This document shows, piece by piece, positions 19,085-28,912 of a stretch of DNA of 64,000 bases; within the stretch, counting starts at the first letter, position 1, and each line of letters begins with the position of its first letter. The DNA is taken from NCBI RefSeq assembly GCF_018320785.1, contig NC_054886.1, positions 32,967,732 to 33,031,731 of the forward strand, given 5' to 3'. A model generated the notes under the pieces. The model had not been told where the DNA came from. It was given only the letters and a program-made list of their open reading frames with translations, and did not search any database. A program made the translations under genes and the position numbers. The DNA comes from Cheilinus undulatus (Eukaryota; Chordata; Actinopteri; Labriformes; Labridae).

Positions 19085-22000
19085 GTGAGAGATTTACCTT
19101 TGCCATTATCAGTGACAGTCATTGCTTCTTCTTCCTTGTTTTGAAAGAAAAAAAGTAATTCACAACGGAGTTTCTGTCCCACAGACCCCAGACTTTATTG
19201 CCTTACTAAATTAAACCGCGTTTAAAAACTGTGTAATGCTCCAATAAAAACGTATCTCATCAGTTACTTCTAAATCAAACCCTCACTGAGTGGAGCTTTG
19301 CTTTTCGTAGGCCTGATAAACTCGGCTAACCAGGATTTTCCATAAAAGAGCGGACATCAGCCATCATTAAATGGAGAAATCATCCTCTAAATTAAGTATT
19401 TAAAGGCAAATAGAAAACAGAGGAACATTTTAAATCTTTTAACTATTCTCATTTATTCTTGTATTTCTTGTTTATCATCAAATAATCATTTAATCTACAA
19501 AAATGTTCATGCAAGGCTTAGAAACTAAAGAAAAGACTAGTGGACGGTTTTAAAGACTAGACAGTTTTTCTGTGCTGTTATTATCGGTCTTTCTGATCTG
19601 CTAAGATAGAGCAGCTCCTTTGTCTTGATACTGGTGTATTACACACAGAACAGACACTGAAGCTCTGTCGTCATGTTTTTATATGAGTTAGGGCTGTGCT
19701 GTATGAAAAAAGATCATGTCAGAAACCAAACACTCTCATTATTCCCTTAGAGTTCTGTAAATGCCTGCTTCATTCAGTACTTTTCCACCCCCCCACCTCG
19801 ATCTGGAACTGATAATGATCTTGGATTCAGTGCGGCTCTGACCAAGAGTAACAAAAATGTTAAAAGCGTGTAACAGCCTGCCCTGAGCCTATGAGTTTGG
19901 TTGGTTTGGTTTCCTGGTTCAGCAGCCAATAGGCAGAGTCAGGAGGGCCATTTGTGGACTGAGCAGCTAACTATGCACACCTGTGTTAGTCAGGCCTCAG
20001 CTTATTTAAGTAGCTTCCACTCTAACAGCTCTCTCTCCCTCCCAGGCCTCCGCCAGCTGGTTGGGTTTCGTTTGCACTCAACAACACTCCACACACATCC
20101 ATACATTGCTTCACAACTGATCTTACAGACTTGCATAATTATGATTATTTTAATTTGCAATAAATTAACTTCTTTTAAAACTTGTTTCATGTATGACTCC
20201 CCTTCTTTGTCACCTACTTTGAGCCAGTTCGTGACAAGCGGCACGCCTCTTTGAGGTTCCCATATGCAGCGAGGTTGAACCAGTGAATTGCATGCCTTTG
20301 GATTCCATCATCAGTAGTAGAACAGGAATCTGTAAACACACAAGCAGATACTCATGAACAAATAACCTTTTGCAGCAACATTTTTAACTGTCCCTGTTAC
20401 CCAACTAGGGCTTTCAGGATATGACACTGGAACCTCATACTTCATTATAACGATATTTATAGAGTGGTTGAGAAAACAATCTGGAGGATGACACAGGCGA
20501 AGGTTGGGTATGATTGGGTGCCCTGGTCACCCCTACCAAAAAGTCTCATTTTGCTGCTGCTATTGAAACTAACAGTCATGTAACATGATCTTGTCCATTA
20601 GCAGGAGAGAAGGCTCTGATTATGGACAGAGAGGGACACAAGCAAAGAATAGAAACTTACTATTCATCCAGGGAAAAGTCAGACAACTTTCTTAAAAAAC
20701 TTCGTTCCTCATGAACAATGACTGAAGGTGCTTCAGCTGGGAGCAGCTTGTTTCATAGCTGCATAAACTAGAACCTGACCATGTCATGTGACTATCTATA
20801 TCGGCAAGTCAAGCTGCCGTCATGTGTCAACATCAATGTTGACGTAGAGGACAATAAGTGCTCCATTTCACTATGCTCTAACCTGTCCCCAAAAAATAAA
20901 CCCAATAATCTCTTTGTTCAGAGGACAATGACTTGAAATGACTAGAAAAATTTTAAATTACTTACGTAACAGGAAAGCTCATCAATGTCATCTTTCTGAA
21001 CGTTCCATTCAATCCTTTCCAGTTTGTTTTCCTCCCCACATCGTCACTCAACATTTTGGCGAGGATGTCTCAAGTTTTGTGTCTTGATATTCTATAGTTG
21101 CTAGGGAGCGAAACTAGAATCATCAACAATAAATCCCATCAGACTCTATTATTTCAGATTTTAAAGCTTAAACCTCAAAAAATTATATAAATATGAAAAA
21201 TGATTCCGGAAATATTGAGGCCATTGAGGCTGATATCCACATAATACACCAGCAAACTACGATGTTTGAAATGAGGTGTGTGTGAAAGAGTGAGAGAGAG
21301 TGTGGGGTTGGGCAGGGGTGAGTGAGTGAGCGAGAGAGAATAAAGCAACAGGTGCTGATCTGAACCATCAATCACCCATCTGTTATATTTCAGTGGTTTA
21401 TATCCACATGATAAATGAGCAAACATTGGTGTTTGAAGTGAGGTTTCAGTGCGAGAGAGAGAGAGAGGAGGGGTCTGGTGGGGTTGAGCAAATGAGGACG
21501 CAGCGAGCACTGTTTTGAATCATCAGTCACCCATTGAAATGACTTGACTGGATGCGAAATTTCGCATAAAATCGAGACTGTTCTGTTCTGAAAAAAAAAA
21601 TGACGGACAAAAGTTTTGGCGTCAGAGTGCAAACTTGATTAAAACAACATGAGCTCAACTGTATTTTTAAAATGTGCAAAGAATTCGGGCGAAATAAACA
21701 GACCCAATGTTCAAACGCCTTTAGGGTCAGCTTGCTTGTCAGGTAGTTTACCTTAATAATTCACTGCTCCTCACTCTATTTGGTGTTTAATGTACTCCAG
21801 TGAACTTAAAATATGGACTCCTGCTGCTGTAAGAAATTAGAAATAGTTATATATTCATATTATATACAAGCTATTCCAAGATAATTTTATGTGCATGTGT
21901 GCTGAATAAAACTGAAAATAACTGAATGCTAAGGAATCAGGTGGGAACCAGTGTTAATTTCGTTGATTAAAACTAGGACTAAAAATTTTCGCTGACAGCC

Positions 22001-25000
22001 TTTATTTCCATGATGAAAACTAGACTAACCTCCAATTTCCACATAAAGCGGCCACGCCAGTGATTGTACTGTGGAGCAAATCTCTCCCTCTCTAGCCTAT
22101 CAGAGCGGTTCCACAGCTGCGGCGCTTCGGTCCAGCAGCGGCGCGTGCCTGGAGCGCCACTCTGCTCTGCTTCGTTCAAAATACGCTGCAAATACAAGTC
22201 ATGAGCGTAGAATATCCGGAACAGAGTGGCAAAAATGGGGAGAAAAGGACTAAAAAAGAGGTAAATTTGGTCTAAAAAAGTGGCAAAACTTTGTGAAAAT
22301 GGACAAGAAAATTGATAAAATGGCAATATGGGATATAACTGGCAAAAATGGGTAAACAGTTTCAAAAATGTGTTTAAAGTGGAAAAAAATGGGTTGTAAG
22401 TTTTAAAAAAATGAGCAAAAGTGAAAGAAGTAGGTCTGTTTGACAAAAAAAAAGAATTGGCAAAAATGGATAAAAAGTGGCAAAAATGGGTTAAAAATGG
22501 CAAAAATGGATAAAAAGTGGCAAAAATGGGTTAAAAGTGGCAAAAATGGGAGAAAAGCAAAAAAGATGGCTTAGGTGTGGGGAAAAAGTTTCACAACAGT
22601 GGGTCAAAATGGTTCAATTGGCAAAATAAGTGGAAATTGATTGATTGAAAACAACAAAACAATGTGCGAAAAGCAGCAGAAATGAGGTGAGAGTGACATA
22701 AATGGGTGTAGAAAATGGCGAGAGGGGCTAAATTAAATGATTCCAACATCAGACCAGGTAACAGCTTCACACACTTTGCCGCCCTAACAGGAGGTAACTG
22801 GAAATTTGGAAACATTTAAATAAATAAATGTTAAGGACACTCGTCATTTAAAGCATCACAGTGGAATAAAACGATTAGTGGGGCTCTAACAGGAAGTCGT
22901 GTAACCTCTCTTTCTTCAGATTCTTCCTCTGGATGTTCAGTTCAAGTACCAGTCGGGCCACCGCAGTCCTAGAGGTTAAACCTGAGGTTACATTAGACCT
23001 ATCTGATCTTAAAGTAGAGTGGAAATATGGTGACAAGTACGTCCACGTGTCCCAGAATGCTCAGGACTATTTTAGGACTCAGGACGAGAACTCTAAAGGA
23101 AGAACATCTCTGTTAGAGGATGAAATGAGTCGAGGAGACGTTTCTCTCAAACTCACTAATGTGACTGAAAAGAATGCTGGTACTTACAGCCTTAGTCTTC
23201 TGTTCTTTGGCACAGCTAGAGAAAAATCCTTGCATAACAAGGTCAGTTCATGGTTCAGTTCTGGGGGGCACCTGCTCCAGGTGTGGGCATTGTTTGGTAG
23301 TGTTACTTTAGACAGCAGCCTTGTTACTGTACTGAGAAAGGAAATATGTCAGGAGTACTTTCTCTCACCAAAATTAAAACTCTATTTGTTTGAAATATTG
23401 GTTGGAAAAATGGCACACAGCCAGCTGAATGTTGGCCTTTGTTCATGTGGACCCTACCATTATTCCACAGCCAAGTTAAGGGCCAATAATCTGATAACAG
23501 AGTAATAGACATGATAGCTGTAACAGCTGTTTTAATGCTCATGATCTGATAGCAAACAGGGCAAAGGCAAACAGAATTATAAGATCTGTGCTTTCTGCAC
23601 ATTCAGTACATACAGTACAACAACTTTTAAACTTACATGTTACCAAAGAGTTCTTGGTCTTTATCTAAAAACTCAGAATAATGGGTATATTTCCACAGAG
23701 TAATTCCATCCTCTCTGCCACCTCACTAGCTAAAGTAGACACAGATGTGTTTATCTTATGCTAGCATGCAGCTACATGCTAACGTGAAGGAGAGAAACAG
23801 AAACTGTGCAAATCCTTCAGGGATTTTCTCAGCAGCGACAGAGATAAAAGAGCGTCGGTCAGTCATTCTTCAGCAAGAAGGAGGTTAAAAATAGAGTACT
23901 TCAGCTGCAACTCAAGCGTGTTGAAAACTCAGAATGGAACAAAAATTCATAAAGCTTTCTTTTGTTGCTCTTGACCAGCTTAATCCACGTCTTCTTTGCT
24001 TCCCAGTTCTTGCTGTTTCACATTCATTTCTGTTGCAGTGGGTTCATCAATTCTTTATCCTTATTTCTAATTCACTCTTGTTTACTTCTTTTATTTTTAG
24101 TACTCATATTGCAAGAGCTTGACAGCATCTATTCTGTATTTACATAAAAAACTTTGATATGAAGTTCTAAGAAAAGACACACCTGATGGTAAACAATGCT
24201 GAGAAATATAACCATTACTGATGCTGGAACAGGAAGTCTCACTGTCATCTCTGTTTCCCCAGAATGTTCAGCTCGAGGACCAGCAGGGGACACCACCATC
24301 CTGCCGGTCCACCTCAGGATCCCTTTAGATCTATCTGATTTAATGGTAAAATGGGAATATAAGGGGAAGCTTGTCCACCTGTTTCGGGATAGTGGGGACT
24401 ATTTGGAAACTCAAGACGAGGAGTATAAAGGAAGAACATCTCTGTTTAAGAATGAAATGAGCCGAGGAAACGTTTCACTGAGACTCACTAATGTGACTGA
24501 ACAGGATGCTGGAACTTACAGCCTCATTCTACGAAGCAAAAACATCCCTCAAGACAAAAGAAAGCACAGCGTTTCTCTCTGTGAGTACTGCTAACCTCAT
24601 CAGTCTCATAATGTTGTGTAGTGTTGATTATTTTATGCTGAAACTCTGATGATCTTTAATGTTTGAACAGGTGTGGAGAAGACAGAGGGAGATCGTCGGG
24701 CTGTGGTGAGTAAATGTCTTCAGTTGTGTCTGTTTGTAATTTCCACATTATTCAGCAGAGGCTCATCCACAAGGTCAGAATTTATTCACTCATTTAATCA
24801 TTTTACTTCATTTTTCCACAGACACCAGGAGAAAAAGAGGAAGTTGATAAAGAGATAACACAGCCAGTGCCAGTCTGGGTGAGTGAAAACAGCCAATCAT
24901 GAGCCTCATTCACCAACCCAAACCCCTGGACAATGTTTAAATCTAGAGTGATTTTAAAAATGTGGAAGATCACAGAGAAAAGGACAGTTAAAATGATTTC

Positions 25001-28000
25001 TCATTTTATAATCCTCTGAACACACAAACTAGGAGACTCAGCCAGACGGTGAGACCACACGCCAGGAACCTGTTGAGGGAGTACACAGTGTTATAGGCAC
25101 GGCATAGATATCAGCTACCATTAGCTCTCAAAGTTAATCATGGGCACATGTGAAAGTTTCTGTTATATTGGCTCTGAAATTGGCTGTGAATATTTTCATA
25201 TATTGGTTTTAAATGCCACCTTATATTCACTGTAGAGATCAGCCTTTATTGGCTGTAAATACTGGCCTATTTTGGCTTATCAGCTTATAATTGTCTAAAA
25301 TCCTGGCAAATATTGGCTGTAAATATTGACCTATATTGATTTTTAACACTGGCCTCTATAATCCATATATATATATATGGCCTATATTGGTTGTAAATAC
25401 TGACCTATATTTACTATAAATATGGGTTCTTATTGGCTGTCAATATCAGCTTAAATTGGCTGTAAACATCAGAGGATTTTGCTGTCAATATCTGCATATT
25501 TTGGTCTATACTGGCTGTGTGTATTGGCATGTAATGCCTGTAAATATGGCTATCATTATCAGCTTAAATTGTCTGTCAATATTGGCCTTTATTGGCTGGG
25601 AAAAACAGCCTGTATCTCCTGTAAATGTTTGCCCATATAGCTTTAAATACTGGCCAATATGGGTTTTAATATTGGCTTGAATTGGTTGTAAATACTGACC
25701 TTTATTTATTATAAATATGGGCTCTTATTGGCTGTCAATATCAGCTAAAATTGGCTGTAAACATTAGAGTATTTTGCTGTCATTATCTGCATATTTTGGC
25801 CTATACTAGCTGTGAATATTGGCATATAGTGGCTGTAAATATAACCCTAATTTGGCTGTCATTATCATCTTAGATTAGCTGTAAATATTGGCTTTTGTTG
25901 ATTGGGAAAAAACAGCCTGTATCTGCTGTAAATATTTGCCTATACAGCTTTAAATATCTACCTAAATTGGCTGTAAATATCAGCCTGTATCGGCTATAGA
26001 TATACGCTTATATCGCCTGCAAATACCCACATAAATTAAAATGATAGCTATAAATATCTCCTTATAACAGCAGTAAATGTCTGCTTATACTGGCCTTGAG
26101 TATCTGACTTTATTGGCTGTAAATATTAGCCTAGATCTGCAGTAAATACCAGCATATGCCAGCTGTAAATATCAGGACGAATCTGCTTTACTGATCTGTT
26201 TAGTATCCACTATAATGTATGAATGGAGTTATAGGTATGAAATCATAGGCAGTAATAACAGACCAATACCAGCTGAAGTCTTATTCTTCGTACATCTTCA
26301 TTACTTTAATCTGAAAGCCATTTCTTTAATTATGCTTTGATGGAAATGAATGAAAGGAAAGGAAACAAGTGAGTGTTTAATGACTGTTATAAAAGCTAAT
26401 AGAAGGACAAGAGGAACTTCTCAGGGAGAGGGAGAAGCAATTGGTTAGAAACAACCTGATAGTTCTCCCTACAGATTACTGATCTGATGTCTAAGCAAGC
26501 AAATTAAATTGTTATCACTGAAAACCAAACAACATTGATGATCTTCCCCTTTCCTCCAGGTCTGGATCATTCTTGGCATTTGTGGTCTTTTTGTACTTGT
26601 TGGTGGCTTAACCTTCTTGGTGTACAGACATAGAACAAGTAAGTCGTATATTTTTCTTGTATTTTTAAGATCAAAGTCAGAGGTTTACAATCTGGTTCCT
26701 TAAAACAACATTCAGTCTGTTTTGTTGGTTTTGAAAGACTAATAACGGTTTTGATTTGAGTGGATTTTGCTGTAAAAGTTGTTCCACTTCAAACACGGAC
26801 CAGACCAGTTCTTCCTGTTAAAGCAGCCTGAACACAACTATATCTGTTATTGTCTGAGGTTAATCTCTCCTTAAGCAGTTAGATTCAACTGAAACTTGTA
26901 AATCATTTCTCTGAGGCACAAAAACATCAACTCTCCGAATGCTGCTGGATCACCAATGATACCAAGTAGTATCACCGCTGTTGACAAAATCTCAGGACCA
27001 TGTGACGGATCTCTACGGCAGGCTCAACCTTTTCAGCCTATGACCCCCAAAATAAAGGTCCCATAGACCAGAGACCCCCACTGTACCTGAAGGTGGTTGA
27101 ACACAGCCATGCAAATTCAAGAATAGTCATGGTAGAAATAGGATTAAAAAGGGTTAGAAATGGGTTTAAAGTAGGGGAGTACCGATCGATCGGCCAAGAT
27201 CGGTATTGGTGCCGATTTTCTTAATTTTAGGAGATTGGTGATAGGCTGATCCTTGTAAATAAGATCAATGGATAAGATTGGTTTCATATGCCTCTACCTA
27301 CTAAAATGTGAAAAATTTAAGACTAAAGGAACTGATATAATTTAGTAGTTTGGACAGCAATGCTTTAAACTTTTCATTTATATTTGAGAGAACTACCTTG
27401 TGCAGTTAAAACAACAACTTTATATTGTTCCACAGATACTGTTCAATGTTATTCAATAAAATAAGATTGGAACATTGAAGGTGTATGCTGTCAGTTATAA
27501 AAAAAATCGGTATTGGCCAAAATCGGAATCGGCAGGTCAGGCTTTTTAAAGATCGGCGATCGGCCAGAAAAATGCAATCGGTGCACCCCTAGTTTAAAGT
27601 GGCAAAATGGGTGTAAAAAATGGTGAAATGGGGTTAAAAAGTGTGGAAATATGTTTAAAAGTGGCAAAAATGAGGCAGTTAAATAGGCAGAAAGTGGCAG
27701 AAATGTGTTACACTGGCAAACATAGGCATAATAAATAGTAAAATGTAGTTATAATGGGTGTAAAAAGTGGTGAAAAAGGGTTAATAGTGGCAAAAATTGG
27801 TCAACAGGAGCAAATATTGGTGTAAAGTGGCATGAATTGGTTTAATTGCAAAAATTGGCAGGAAAATTGGTCTGCTACCAATCTACTGATGGCTCCTAGC
27901 GTTTAAATCCCTTGCAGATTATTTTTATCTGGATGCAAAGCCCATTGTTTATTCAAAGCTTTGGTACTATAAATCCAGATTACTAGATTAATGATAATGT

Positions 28001-28861
28001 GTTCATTTATTATGTTTTCAAAGTGAAAAACTTTTGACACTGGCAGCGAATGACAACAACTCTCTGTTCGCCTGCTGGCCAATCACAATGCTCCAATTTT
28101 TTTCTCTGTTTTCTTGGCGGGGTCAGCCAAGGATCAACAATCGACAATAAAGGTATGTGTTAGTTTGGAAAGGAAGACAACATAATGCTCTATGGCCCGG
28201 CTTATGAAAACATGACATTTGGGCTCCTAACATGGGATTAATGAGCATTTTATGCACTAGAATACCACATGCACAAAGTGTGAATGGGTTTACAGAAATA
28301 AATGATAGTGATAGTTTCTGTTTTGTAAAGATGTTATTTTTTTCTTGATAGTTCTATAAGATAAAATTTCTATATTATTCTTTTACCTGGTCTTTCTGGC
28401 TAAATAACTTTGAATATATTCCTTCATCCTTGCAGCACACATATTCTGATAGTCCAGGTTGTCCTGAAAAAATAGATGTGTATAACCTGATTGTGCTTAC
28501 AAGGGTAGAGATTCTACATGAATTTTTGAAAAATGAATAATAAATAAAAAACAATAGAGGTGGACCACAAATATAGAAACGTTTCAAGGGTTAAAAACCT
28601 GAATGATTTCGAGGAAATTTGAATGCAACATGCAATATTCATACAATATTTGTTGTATGAATAAATCCCCCCAAAATTCCAGGAAAAATTCTGGAAAATT
28701 TTCAAACATATTCCCCAAAACATCCAAGCTAATTTCCTGAACTTTTACATGAAAATCCAGGTGGCATTTATTTTAAAATGTACAAATTTTCCAGATTTCT
28801 GATCAAACCAAAGTCCTAAATGTGTATGAATTTATTCCCTAATTCCCATTAAAATACATAC

Positions 28862-28912
<51 letters not shown>

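Noticed and set aside
22071-22253. GC-rich 60-residue ORF in gene A intron 1
   Set aside because: Falls within a decayed hAT segment with no homology I recognise.
22933-23505. 190-residue ORF as a complete gene starting at its own ATG
   Set aside because: The ATG is inside the V exon in a shifted frame, there is no signal peptide, and the C-terminal part is intron read-through.
24196-24262. LRNITITDAGTGSL upstream of V2 as a relic F strand of another V exon
   Set aside because: The GGAAGTCTCACTGTCATCTC part is the conserved intron 3' end also seen before the gene B V exon, so the resemblance is likely chance.
25130-26210. CRISPR-like array
   Set aside because: Units are adjacent and diverged, with no constant repeat and unique spacer structure, and the genome is a vertebrate's.
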